The position numbers and the translations under genes were made by a program. Positions 1-7,079 of a stretch of DNA of 64,000 nucleotides are shown one piece after another. The stretch lies in the NCBI GenBank assembly GCA_964432595.1, contig CAYSOF010000030.1, forward strand, positions 9,251 to 73,250, read 5' to 3'. The notes beneath the pieces were generated by a model. The model saw only the letters and a list, made by a program, of their open reading frames with translations. It had not been told where the DNA came from and ran no database searches. Numbering within the stretch: the first letter of the stretch is position 1; each line of letters starts with the position of its first letter. The stretch comes from DASYLJ01 sp964432595 (GTDB lineage: Bacteria > Desulfobacterota > Binatia > DP-6).

Positions 1-675
1 GGCGACGTCGACAGCGTGCGCCGCCTGGTCGGCGGGCCAGCCGAGGCGCACCGTCTGACGCTCGCGCATCAGGTGTTCGCCGCGTACCGCCGCACCAACC
101 TCACGGCGATGGCGAAGATGTGGGACCGCGCGCGCGTGTACGAGCCGATCGTGCAGGAGGCGGCCGCGGCCTACGACGTCGACCCCGAGGTGCTGATGGG
201 CGTCGCGTCGGCGGAGTCGTCGTTCAACCCGCGCGACTCGGCCGACGGCGGCCGCGGCCTCTTCCAGATCACCGCGCCGCCGGCGTCGGCGATGACGGAC
301 GTCCGCACCCGACTCGGGGTCGACGCGATCGACCTGCTGAACCAGCGGCACAACGCCTTCGTCGCCGCGGCGACGCTCAAGCTCTACTTCGTGCAGATGG
401 CCGGCGATCCGTTCCTCGGCCTGCTCGCCTACAACATCGGGCCGCGCAACGGCGGGCTGCGCTCGATCATGGAGCAGTACGGCGCGCGCGACTTCGTCAC
501 CGTGCAGCCGTACCTGCAGAACCTCCCGCGCGACTATCCGATCCGCGTGCTGTCGGCCGCCCTCGCCTACCGCCTGTGGCGCACCGAGGGCCGCCTGCCG
601 CGCTACGAGGACGGCGACAACGCGCTCCGCATCCAGCGGACGGGCATCCCGATGCTCACGGCCGGGGCGTCGTGA
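1..675 (+). CDS. Lytic transglycosylase (SLT domain), 5' end outside window
   Basis: Predicted periplasmic or outer-membrane lytic transglycosylase that cleaves peptidoglycan between MurNAc and GlcNAc. The SLT fold shows in ASAESSFNP (ES carries the catalytic Glu), then GLFQIT, then AYNIGPRNGG, the usual order for Slt70/MltC-type domains. The frame is open from base 1, so the true start and any signal peptide lie upstream; an in-frame GTG at 16 is probably internal. The stop overlaps the end of the convergent lipoprotein gene by 20 bp. The family call is firm; the subfamily is not resolved. Confidence 0.85.
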   Translation, partial: GDVDSVRRLVGGPAEAHRLTLAHQVFAAYRRTNLTAMAKMWDRARVYEPIVQEAAAAYDVDPEVLMGVASAESSFNPRDSADGGRGLFQITAPPASAMTDVRTRLGVDAIDLLNQRHNAFVAAATLKLYFVQMAGDPFLGLLAYNIGPRNGGLRSIMEQYGARDFVTVQPYLQNLPRDYPIRVLSAALAYRLWRTEGRLPRYEDGDNALRIQRTGIPMLTAGAS

Positions 676-1381
676 CGCACTCCGGGATCAGGTCGGGCCG
701 CTGGAACGTGGCGGCGGTGAAGCGCGGATCGTCGATGCATGCCGACGTCAGGGTCTCGTCGGCCAGCGGCGCGCCGCGGAGCTCGTAGTGCACCCGGTGT
801 GGCAGCACGCGTCCGCCCACCGGGCGGAAGTCGTCGAAGCGCGCCGTCACGTCGCCGCTCGCGTACGGCGGCAGGTCGAGCGGGCCGATCGCCGTCACGA
901 GCCGGCCGGCCGTGTCGAAGCCCAGGCGATAGCGGGCGCCGTCGTCGGCGAAGCGCACCTGGAGGCCCTGGCTGGCGCCGGACGGGACGTCCGCGTCGTC
1001 GAGCGGGGCGACGTCCATGCCCGGCTGCAGGAGGACGTCGAGATTGGTGACGGCCATGAAGCGCGCGTGTGAGCGCAGCGGCGCGGCGTCCGGCGTCAGC
1101 GCCGCCACCTCCTGGCCGTTGACGAAGGTTCGCGCCGCCGTGCCGTCGAACAGGTAGTGGTCGGGCTGGCCCGACGTGTAGATGGTCCACGCGTACTTGT
1201 CCGGAGCGAGCAACGCCATGCGGAACCGCCACGTGCCAGGGAAGCCGGCATGCACGTCCGCCTGCACCTGGCGGACGATGCTGGTCACCGGTCCGCCGCG
1301 CGCGACGATCGCGCGCTCGAGGAGCGGCCCGCGGGCGGCGCAGCCGGCGAGGACCGTCAGCGCGATGCTGGCGGCGGCCAT
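656..1381 (-). CDS. Hypothetical lipoprotein, possibly LolA/LppX-like fold
   Basis: A protein of about 241 aa starting with a short hydrophobic leader and a lipobox (TVLAGC), so likely a lipid-anchored envelope protein. The middle reads like the beta-rich lipoprotein-sorting fold (WRFRMALLAPDKYAWTIY, then DHYLFDGTAARTFVNG), where a substrate protein is scored for film or toxin carriage in related families, but I recognise no specific family. No catalytic motif is visible. The ATG at 1379-1381 shares the palindrome CATG with a start codon of the divergent gene. An earlier start with a basic N-terminus is possible and would deepen that overlap. Function unknown. Confidence 0.65.
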   Translation of the reverse strand: MAAASIALTVLAGCAARGPLLERAIVARGGPVTSIVRQVQADVHAGFPGTWRFRMALLAPDKYAWTIYTSGQPDHYLFDGTAARTFVNGQEVAALTPDAAPLRSHARFMAVTNLDVLLQPGMDVAPLDDADVPSGASQGLQVRFADDGARYRLGFDTAGRLVTAIGPLDLPPYASGDVTARFDDFRPVGGRVLPHRVHYELRGAPLADETLTSACIDDPRFTAATFQRPDLIPECVTTPRP

Positions 1382-2234
1382 GCTGATTGCCGTCGGATGC
1401 CGGGGCACGGCCGTCGCCCCGGCGCCGGTGCCGATCCCGGCACCGCGCGTCGAGCGACGTGCCGTCGAGCTGGAGAACGGCCTCATCGACTTGGAGCTTC
1501 TCATACCGATCGCGTCGCGCGACCCCAAGCCGGCCGTGATCGGGCTCGGCGACATGGCGGACGACCTGCTCGACACCGGGATGGCGTCGCTCACGTACCG
1601 CATCGACTGGGGCACGCGGGAAGGCGCGCCGCTGCCGATGACGCCCTTCGCACCGGGCACCGGGCTCTGGCTGCTCGCCTCCCCCACCCCGGGCCGCCTC
1701 GGCGAGCGCTGGGCGCGGTCGATCGCGAGCGTCGCCGACATCGCGATCCCGCGCATCGTCGACTACCTGGAGACGCTGCCCGCCGTGGATGCGGAGCGGA
1801 TCGTGGTCGCCGGCACGTCGACCGGCGGCTTCGTCGCGCTGCAGGCGCTCGCCAACGACGAGCGCCTGGCCGGCGCCATCGCGATCGGCGCGTGCGGCGA
1901 TTACCACGCGTTCCTGCGCGACTCGCCGCTGGGCATGGCCGGCGGCGAGCTGATGCTCGACCCGTCGTACGAGACGTGGCTGTGGTCGCAGGAGATCGTT
2001 CACCGGCTCGAGCGCATCGTGCCCGCCCCCCTGCTGCTCGTCAGCCGCATCGACGACCCCGTCGTGCCGATCGCCTGCGCCGACGCCACCGCGAGCATGA
2101 TGACGCCCGCGTACGCCGCGCTGGGCGAGCCGGATGCGTTCCGACACGTCCGGGTGCCCGGCGCCGCCCACGGCCTCGGCCCCGAGGAGCGCACGGCGAT
2201 CAAGGCGTTTCTGACGCGCTGGCTCGTGCGCTAG
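1365..2234 (+). CDS. Alpha/beta hydrolase lipoprotein
   Basis: A protein of about 289 aa with a hydrophobic leader ending in a lipobox-like IAVGC, then a Pro/Ala linker. The alpha/beta hydrolase fold is shown by the nucleophile elbow GTSTGG (Ser within VVAGTSTGGFVAL), a candidate Asp in SRIDDPVVP and a late His in PGAAHGLG. That makes a serine esterase or peptidase-like enzyme on the membrane; substrate unknown. Starts at 1365 or 1380 give a leader without positive charge, so initiation upstream (for example ATG at 1278) is possible. The gene is head-to-head with, and overlaps, the minus-strand lipoprotein gene. Confidence 0.75.
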   Translation: MLAAAMLIAVGCRGTAVAPAPVPIPAPRVERRAVELENGLIDLELLIPIASRDPKPAVIGLGDMADDLLDTGMASLTYRIDWGTREGAPLPMTPFAPGTGLWLLASPTPGRLGERWARSIASVADIAIPRIVDYLETLPAVDAERIVVAGTSTGGFVALQALANDERLAGAIAIGACGDYHAFLRDSPLGMAGGELMLDPSYETWLWSQEIVHRLERIVPAPLLLVSRIDDPVVPIACADATASMMTPAYAALGEPDAFRHVRVPGAAHGLGPEERTAIKAFLTRWLVR

Positions 2235-2242
2235 GAGACCAC

Positions 2243-2602
2243 ATGGAGAAGCCCCGCGGCTCGCTCGGCGATCTGCTCGCCAAGCAGGGCCTGAAGGTGT
2301 CCGACGCGCCGCCGGCACCGCCGCCCACACCACCCGAGCCCGGCGACGTCGACCTGACGGCATGCGGAAAGCTCGTCCTGCGGCGGGAGCGCAAGGGACG
2401 CGGCGGCAAGACGGCGACCGTCGTCGCCGGCCTCGGGCTGAAACCGAAGCCGCTCGAGCAGCTCGCCAAGGAGCTCCGCCGCGCGCTCGGCTGCGGCGCG
2501 ACGGTCGACGGCGACACGATCGTCGTCCAGGGTGATCTCACCCAGCGCGTCGCCGCCTGGCTCGGCGCCCACGGCGCGAAGCGCGTCGTGATCGGCAACT
2601 AG
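2243..2602 (+). CDS. yciH: SUI1/eIF1-like protein (YciH family)
   Basis: A 119-aa protein whose C-terminal two thirds match the SUI1 fold: a basic GRGGKTATVV loop, the helix LEQLAKELRRALGCGA, then GDTIVVQGDLTQRV and a final KRVVIGN strand. Bacterial YciH can influence start-codon fidelity on the 30S subunit, by analogy with eIF1. The N-terminal 40 residues are a Pro-rich tail. An AGGAG at 2233-2237 sits just upstream of the ATG, immediately after the hydrolase stop, so the two are probably cotranscribed. The stop TAG is shared, on opposite strands, with the tetR stop. Confidence 0.88.
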   Translation: MEKPRGSLGDLLAKQGLKVSDAPPAPPPTPPEPGDVDLTACGKLVLRRERKGRGGKTATVVAGLGLKPKPLEQLAKELRRALGCGATVDGDTIVVQGDLTQRVAAWLGAHGAKRVVIGN

Positions 2603-3180
2603 CGCAGGCCGTCGAGGAGCGACTCGAGCCCGGCCATCAGCGCGCCGACCTGCTTCTTCGGCGTCTTCGAGCGGGCCGCGACCATGGCGGCTTCGGTGGC
2701 GGCGCCGATCAGGAGCTGGACGAGCGGCTCGATCGGGCGTCGCGCCAGCAGGCCGTCGTCCATCGCCTGCGCCACCCCCTGCGCGAAGAGCGCGCCGAAG
2801 TGGCGCGAGTCGATCTCGCGCCACTTGTCCCATCCCACGACGGCTGGACCGTCGAGCAGGACGATGCGCTGCACGGCAGGATCGGTGCACGCGGTGAGGA
2901 ACGCGCGACAGCCGCGCTTCAGGCGCACGAGGGCGTCGCCGCCCGAGGTCGCGGCCGCGATCACGCGAGCGACCAACGCCGCCTGCATGCTCTCAAGGAC
3001 CGCGAGGAACACCTCCTCCTTGGAGTCGAAGTGGTGGTAGTAGGCGCCCTTCGTGACGCCCGCCCGCGCGACGATCTCGTCGACGGGCGTGCCGGCGAAC
3101 CCGCGCTCCGCGAAGAGCTCCTCCGCGGCACGGGTGATCGCCGCGACGGTCGACGCGCGTCGTTCGGCCTGGGTCGCCAC
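2599..3180 (-). CDS. TetR family transcriptional regulator
   Basis: A 193-aa TetR/AcrR repressor. The N-terminal helix-turn-helix is canonical: AAEELFAERGFAGTPVDEIV followed by AGVTKGAYYHHFDSKEEVF at residues about 17-57. The C-terminal ligand domain is variable and gives no ligand. It is divergent from two SnoaL-like genes, and a near-perfect 21-bp inverted repeat lies in the 97-bp gap, so it probably represses them and itself. On the minus strand a TGCTATAGG extended -10 at about 3188-3196 would start transcription almost at the ATG, giving a leaderless mRNA (inference). Confidence 0.92.
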   Translation of the reverse strand: MATQAERRASTVAAITRAAEELFAERGFAGTPVDEIVARAGVTKGAYYHHFDSKEEVFLAVLESMQAALVARVIAAATSGGDALVRLKRGCRAFLTACTDPAVQRIVLLDGPAVVGWDKWREIDSRHFGALFAQGVAQAMDDGLLARRPIEPLVQLLIGAATEAAMVAARSKTPKKQVGALMAGLESLLDGLR

Positions 3181-3207
3181 GCCCCGCCCTATAGCAGCCC
3201 GGGCGCC

Positions 3208-3236
3208 TTGACATACATACCCGGGGTTTGTATTTG
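3208..3236 (+). promoter_or_regulatory. Sigma70-type promoter with embedded TetR operator
   Basis: A perfect -35 box TTGACA (3208-3213) is followed by a 17-bp spacer and TATTTG (3231-3236). Bases 3213-3233 form a 21-bp inverted repeat with ten-base half-sites ATACATACCC and GGGTTTGTAT (nine of ten complementary) around a central G. The operator fills the spacer and touches both boxes, the classic layout for occlusion by a TetR dimer. The start codon at 3278 is preceded by AGGAGG near 3264. Confidence 0.75.
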
Positions 3237-3277
3237 CCGACCGTCGGTATGTTTCTCAAGCACAGGAGGACGTCGCG

Positions 3278-3751
3278 ATGACCAAAGAGGACATTCGAGA
3301 GCTGTATCACCGCCACCTGTCCGCAGAGCAGGCGCACGACGCGGCCGCCGCGGCCGGCACGTACGGCGACCGCTGCTACTATCGCGTCATGCCGCTCGAC
3401 CTGACGTTCACCGGGCGCGCCGCGGTGGAGGCGCAATACGCCGCGTCGTACGCGGCGTTCCCCGATGCGCGCTTCGAGATCGAGACCGAGGTCATCGAGG
3501 GCAGATGGCTGTTCCACGCCGGCGTGATGCATGCCACCGCCACGGGCTCCTTCTTCGGCCAGGCGCCGACGGGGCGCCCCGTCCACCTGCCCTTCTCGGC
3601 GCGCATCGAGTTCGCGGACGGCGCGATGGTGGGCGAGACGATCTGGTACGACGTCGCGACGCTCTGCGCGCAGGTCGGCGTCCCGGTCGAGCCCGTCCGC
3701 GACGTGGCCTCGGCGCTCGGCGCGCAGCTGCAGGCGGGCGACGCGTCATGA
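3278..3751 (+). CDS. SnoaL-like polyketide cyclase/ester cyclase family protein
   Basis: A 157-aa NTF2-fold protein. It has the ester-cyclase pattern: an N-terminal helix IRELYHRHLSAEQAHD, then FTGRAAVEAQYAASYAAFPDARFEIE split over the cone helix and strands, a GVMHATATGSFFGQAPTG loop and VHLPFSARIEFADG. Family members bind or isomerise small hydrophobic substrates; some have only a binding role. A strong AGGAGG precedes the ATG by about 8 bases. It is the first gene downstream of the TetR operator and overlaps the next gene by ATGA, so the two form a TetR-controlled pair. Substrate unknown. Confidence 0.8.
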   Translation: MTKEDIRELYHRHLSAEQAHDAAAAAGTYGDRCYYRVMPLDLTFTGRAAVEAQYAASYAAFPDARFEIETEVIEGRWLFHAGVMHATATGSFFGQAPTGRPVHLPFSARIEFADGAMVGETIWYDVATLCAQVGVPVEPVRDVASALGAQLQAGDAS

Positions 3752-4119
3752 CGGCGGCGGTCAACCGCGACACGGTGATGCGGCAGTTCCACGGCTTCGT
3801 GACGCACGACCTGGACGCGATCATGGCCACGATCGCCGACGACTGCGTCTACGAGGAGCACGAGGGCCCCGAGCCGTACGGCCGTCGCTTCAGCGGCAAG
3901 GACGCCATCCGGCGCTCCTTCGAGGCCATCTTCGCCCGCGCCCCGCGCTGCACCTTCAAGGACCCTGTTCTCCTGATCGAGGGCGACCGCGCGGTCGCGA
4001 AATGGACCTTCGTCCTCTCGCCCGACGATCCCGTGGAGATCGAAGGCATAGACCTCTTCGAGCTCAGCAACGGCACAGTGGTGCGGAAACAGAGCTGGCT
4101 GAAAGCACGACAGGCCTAG
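3748..4119 (+). CDS. SnoaL-like/NTF2-fold protein
   Basis: A 123-aa second NTF2-like protein translated from an ATGA overlap with the preceding gene. It shows the SnoaL_2 pattern: a starting helix VMRQFHGFVTHDLDAIM, DDCVYEEHEGP, FSGKDAIRRSFEAIF and closing strands AVAKWTFVL and IDLFELSNGTVVRKQSW. The pair may form a heterodimer or act on one metabolite, since this fold commonly dimerises. Function is otherwise unknown. Two hairpins follow the stop. Confidence 0.82.
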   Translation: MTAAVNRDTVMRQFHGFVTHDLDAIMATIADDCVYEEHEGPEPYGRRFSGKDAIRRSFEAIFARAPRCTFKDPVLLIEGDRAVAKWTFVLSPDDPVEIEGIDLFELSNGTVVRKQSWLKARQA

Positions 4120-4133
4120 CGTGCGTGCCACGC

Positions 4134-4173
4134 ATGCCGCGCCGGCTTCGCCGGGCTTCGCCGGCCGCGGCAT
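4134..4173. terminator. Imperfect hairpin after the SnoaL pair
   Basis: The arms ATGCCGCG-CCGGC (from 4134) and GCCGGCCGCGGCAT (to 4173) pair with one bulge around a loop containing a repeated CTTCGCCGG. It lies between convergent genes and carries no T-run, so a terminator role is only suggested by position. Confidence 0.4.
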
Positions 4174-4209
4174 ACAGGTCGCGCGTAAACGACCGTCCCA
4201 AAGACACGC

Positions 4210-4236
4210 TCGCGCCGAGACGAAGTCTCGGCGCGA
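4210..4236. terminator. Perfect 12-bp hairpin between convergent genes
   Basis: The arms TCGCGCCGAGAC and GTCTCGGCGCGA pair perfectly around a GAA loop, 3 bp from the ilvB stop. No T-tract follows on either strand. Position and strength suggest a bidirectional terminator for the SnoaL operon and ilvB. The preceding bases (GACACGCTCGC) resemble the end of the loop in the hairpin repeat at 14120-14267. Confidence 0.6.
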
Positions 4237-4239
4237 CGA

Positions 4240-6087
4240 CTAAAACATGCCCGTCGGGTCGACCGTGCCGCCGCCCGACCCGGGCGTGTCGCGGCTGGGG
4301 ATGTACTTGCCGGTGATCATGTCCTTGTAGCCCATGCCGGGACCGACCATCGGGTACACGTGCTCGGTCGGATCGACCATGAACTCGATGAACGCCGGCC
4401 CCTCGAACTTGACGAACTCCTCGAGCACCGCGTGCACCTCGGCGGGATTCGTGACGCGCTTCGCGAAGCGGAAGCCGTCGGCCTCCGCCGCCTTCACGAA
4501 GTCCTTCTTGTGCAGCGTCTTGTCCGTCCCCGAGTAGCGGTTCGCGTAGAACAGGTCCTGCCACTGCCGGACCATGCCGTCGCCCTGGTTGTTCAGCAGC
4601 AGCACCTTCACCGGGACGTCGTAGTTCGTGAGCGTCTCGAGCTCGCCCAGGTTCATGCGGATGCTGCCGTCGCCGTCGACGTCGATGACGAGCTTGCCCG
4701 GGTTCGCGAACTGCGCGCCGATCGCCGCCGGCAGGCCGAAACCCATCGTCCCCATGCTGCCGGACGTGAGCCACGTGCGGGCGTTGCGGAAGTCGAGGTA
4801 TTGCGCGGCCCACATCTGGTGCTGGCCGACGCCGGTCGCGACGATCGCCTGGCCGTCGGTGATCTTGGCCAGCTCCTCCATGACGTACTCGGCCTGGATG
4901 CGGTCGGACGCGCGGTTGTAGTTGCGGCCGTGCCGCTGCTTGAGATCGCCGAGGTACGCGCGCCACGCCCCGAACGTCTTCTTGAAGCCGGCACCCGCGT
5001 CGATGAGCTGCTGGAGGCCGGGCTTGCAGTCGGCGACGTGGGCCCAGTCGACGTGCTTCACCTTGTGGATCTCGGACGCGTCGATGTCGAGATGCGCGAT
5101 CTTCGCGTTCGGTGCGAACTCCTTCACCTTGCCGGCGACGCGGTCGTCGAAACGCGCGCCGACCGCGATCAGGAAGTCACAGTCCTCGACGGCGTAGTTC
5201 GCGTAGGCCATGCCATGCATGCCGAGCATCGCCAGCGACAGGTCGCTCGTCGTGTCGACGGCGCCGATGCCCATCAGCGTGGTGACGACGGGGATGCCGA
5301 AGCGCTGCGCGAACGCGCGCAGCTCCGGCGCAGCGTCGCCGTTGATCACACCGCCGCCCGCATAGATCAACGGCCGCTCCGACGCGCCGAGCAGCTTGAA
5401 GAAGCCCTCGGAGTCGGCCGCGGTCATCGCCGCGTTCTCGATCTTGTCGATGCGCTCCTTGTAGCCGTGCAGGTTCAGCATGCCGTGGCCCTTGAAGATG
5501 CCCTCGTGCAGCTGGACGTCCTTCGGGATGTCGATGACGACGGGCCCCGGACGGCCGTGGCGCGCGATGTCGAACGCGGTGCGGACCGTCTCCTCGATCT
5601 TCGTCTCGTCGGTGAGGAGGAAGACGTGCTTCGCGCAGGCGGCCATGATGTTGAAGATCGGCGCTTCCTGGAACGCGTCGGTGCCCATCGCCGCGCGCGG
5701 CACCTGGCCGCAGATCAGCACGACGGGCACGGAGTCGGCCTGACAGTCGCGGATGGGCGTGACGGAGTTCGTCGCGCCGGGGCCGGACGTCACGAGGAAC
5801 ACGCCGACGCGACCGCTCGAGCGCGCGTAGCCGGCCGCCATGAAACCGGCGCCCTGCTCCGTCGCCGGCACGATCAGCCGGACCTCGTTCTTGCCCTTGT
5901 TCGTCTCGTTGTAGCGGAAGACCGCGTCGTAGGTCGGCAGGATGGCGCCGCCGGAGTAGCCGAAGACGGTGTCGACGCCCTCGTCGGCGAGCACCTGGAC
6001 GATCATGTCGGCCCCACTCATCCGGGTGCCGGCCAACGGATGCTCCCGCGGGCCGTCGGCGCGGTTGGGGTTCGCGAGCGTGGTCAT
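4240..6087 (-). CDS. ilvB: Acetolactate synthase large subunit
   Basis: A thiamine-diphosphate enzyme of about 615 aa that condenses two pyruvates (or pyruvate and 2-oxobutyrate) in branched-chain amino-acid synthesis. The N-terminal Pyr domain has GYSGGAILP and the catalytic Glu in ATEQGAG (residue about 77). The central domain ends in ARFDDRV, and the C-terminal PP domain carries GDGSIRMN with LNNQGDGMV, the ThDP/Mg motif. I chose the ATG at 6087 because it leads into the conserved SGADMIVQVL region; an ORF start at 6114 only adds nine unconserved residues. No regulatory subunit gene (ilvN) or ilvC is adjacent. It ends at the hairpin pair between convergent genes. Confidence 0.95.
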   Translation of the reverse strand: MTTLANPNRADGPREHPLAGTRMSGADMIVQVLADEGVDTVFGYSGGAILPTYDAVFRYNETNKGKNEVRLIVPATEQGAGFMAAGYARSSGRVGVFLVTSGPGATNSVTPIRDCQADSVPVVLICGQVPRAAMGTDAFQEAPIFNIMAACAKHVFLLTDETKIEETVRTAFDIARHGRPGPVVIDIPKDVQLHEGIFKGHGMLNLHGYKERIDKIENAAMTAADSEGFFKLLGASERPLIYAGGGVINGDAAPELRAFAQRFGIPVVTTLMGIGAVDTTSDLSLAMLGMHGMAYANYAVEDCDFLIAVGARFDDRVAGKVKEFAPNAKIAHLDIDASEIHKVKHVDWAHVADCKPGLQQLIDAGAGFKKTFGAWRAYLGDLKQRHGRNYNRASDRIQAEYVMEELAKITDGQAIVATGVGQHQMWAAQYLDFRNARTWLTSGSMGTMGFGLPAAIGAQFANPGKLVIDVDGDGSIRMNLGELETLTNYDVPVKVLLLNNQGDGMVRQWQDLFYANRYSGTDKTLHKKDFVKAAEADGFRFAKRVTNPAEVHAVLEEFVKFEGPAFIEFMVDPTEHVYPMVGPGMGYKDMITGKYIPSRDTPGSGGGTVDPTGMF

Positions 6088-6128
6088 CCGCGACCTATAG
6101 CGCGGATCGGGCACGGTTGCGAAGTTGT

Positions 6129-6707
6129 TCAGGTCGTATGCAGCCGGGCCATCGGCGGGGCCCCGGCGATGACCGCGGCCTCGTGGCGGGCCAGGGTCTC
6201 GAGCCGCTCCCGGACGACCTCGGGCGGGGCCACCGTCCGCGCCAGCTCGACGTAGCCGTGGTGGTGGCGGGCCTCGCTGGCGAGCAGGCCGCGATAGAGC
6301 GCCGCCAGGCCCGGGTCGTCCAGCCGATCGGCCAGGAGCCGCATGCGCTCGCAGCTGCGGGCCTCGATCAGGGCCAGGCAGAGGAGCGTATCCAGCAACC
6401 GATCGGGCTCGGTCGGGCGGACGGCGGCCAGCAGCTCGCCCGCATAGGGACTGGGCTTCTGGTGGCCGAACGCGATGCCGCGGGTGGCCAGGTGGCCGAG
6501 GACCTCTTCGAAATGGGCCAGCTCCTCGCGCGCCAGGCGCGACAGCGGGGGCAGCAGCGCGGTCCGGTCGGCGTAGCGAAAGAGCAGGCTCACGGCCGTG
6601 GAGGCGGCCTTCTTCTCGCAGTGAGCGTGGTCGATCAGGATCTCGTCCATGTGCGCCAGCGCCCGGTCGAGCCAGCGCGGGTCGGTCGTGGAGGCGAGGT
6701 TCAGCAT
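6129..6707 (-). CDS. miaE: tRNA-(ms2io6A) hydroxylase MiaE
   Basis: A 192-aa non-haem diiron monooxygenase that hydroxylates the isopentenyl group of ms2i6A-37 in tRNA. A ferritin-like four-helix bundle shows paired ligands in order: a Glu-containing HMDEILIDHAHCEKKAA, REELAHFEEV, ALIEARSCERM and SEARHHHGYVELA. The length is close to that of known MiaE proteins. The ATG at 6707 was chosen because the longer frame upstream runs out of homology. The gene lies 41 bp upstream of ilvB on the same strand and diverges from the small TPR gene. Confidence 0.9.
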   Translation of the reverse strand: MLNLASTTDPRWLDRALAHMDEILIDHAHCEKKAASTAVSLLFRYADRTALLPPLSRLAREELAHFEEVLGHLATRGIAFGHQKPSPYAGELLAAVRPTEPDRLLDTLLCLALIEARSCERMRLLADRLDDPGLAALYRGLLASEARHHHGYVELARTVAPPEVVRERLETLARHEAAVIAGAPPMARLHTT

Positions 6708-6788
6708 CGGGCCCCCGGCGACTACCACGGCGATCCGGGCGGATCGAGGCGCCCCCTCTGGACGGCGTCGAGGCGTCGGGCGTATGCG

Positions 6789-7076
6789 GTGGCCACAGTG
6801 GTCACGCCGCTCGCACGACCCGAGCCGTCCCAGCCGTCCACCGTCGGCGAGACGATCGCCGACCTCGAGCGCGCGCTCCGCGAGCGGCCGGCGGACTTCG
6901 ACCTCCACTGCGCGCTCGGCACCCTGTATCTCCAGCTCACGGCCGACGTGCGCGCGGGCGCATTGTTCGAGCGTGCGCTCGCCGTCGCGACGTCGGCGGG
7001 GCAGCGCGCCCGGGCCCGCCGCCTGCTGGGCACGGTCCACCGGCGCCGCGCGCGGCTCTTCGCCGAGCCGTCGTAG
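6789..7076 (+). CDS. Small TPR-like hypothetical protein
   Basis: About 95 aa, starting at GTG 6789 (GTG 6798 also possible) and divergent from miaE. A single tetratricopeptide-like helix pair is visible: ADLERALRERPADFDLHCAL, then GTLYLQLTADVRAGALFERA, followed by a basic Arg-rich helix near the C-terminus. There is no signal peptide or catalytic motif. It ends 3 bp from the end of the convergent GGDEF gene. The coding call rests on the TPR pattern and on filling the gap; function unknown. Confidence 0.55.
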   Translation: MATVVTPLARPEPSQPSTVGETIADLERALRERPADFDLHCALGTLYLQLTADVRAGALFERALAVATSAGQRARARRLLGTVHRRRARLFAEPS

Positions 7077-7079
7077 CGG

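Noticed and set aside
6717..6788. Gap between miaE and the small TPR gene considered as a riboswitch or leader.
   Set aside because: No conserved aptamer features or strong stem visible; likely a divergent promoter region.
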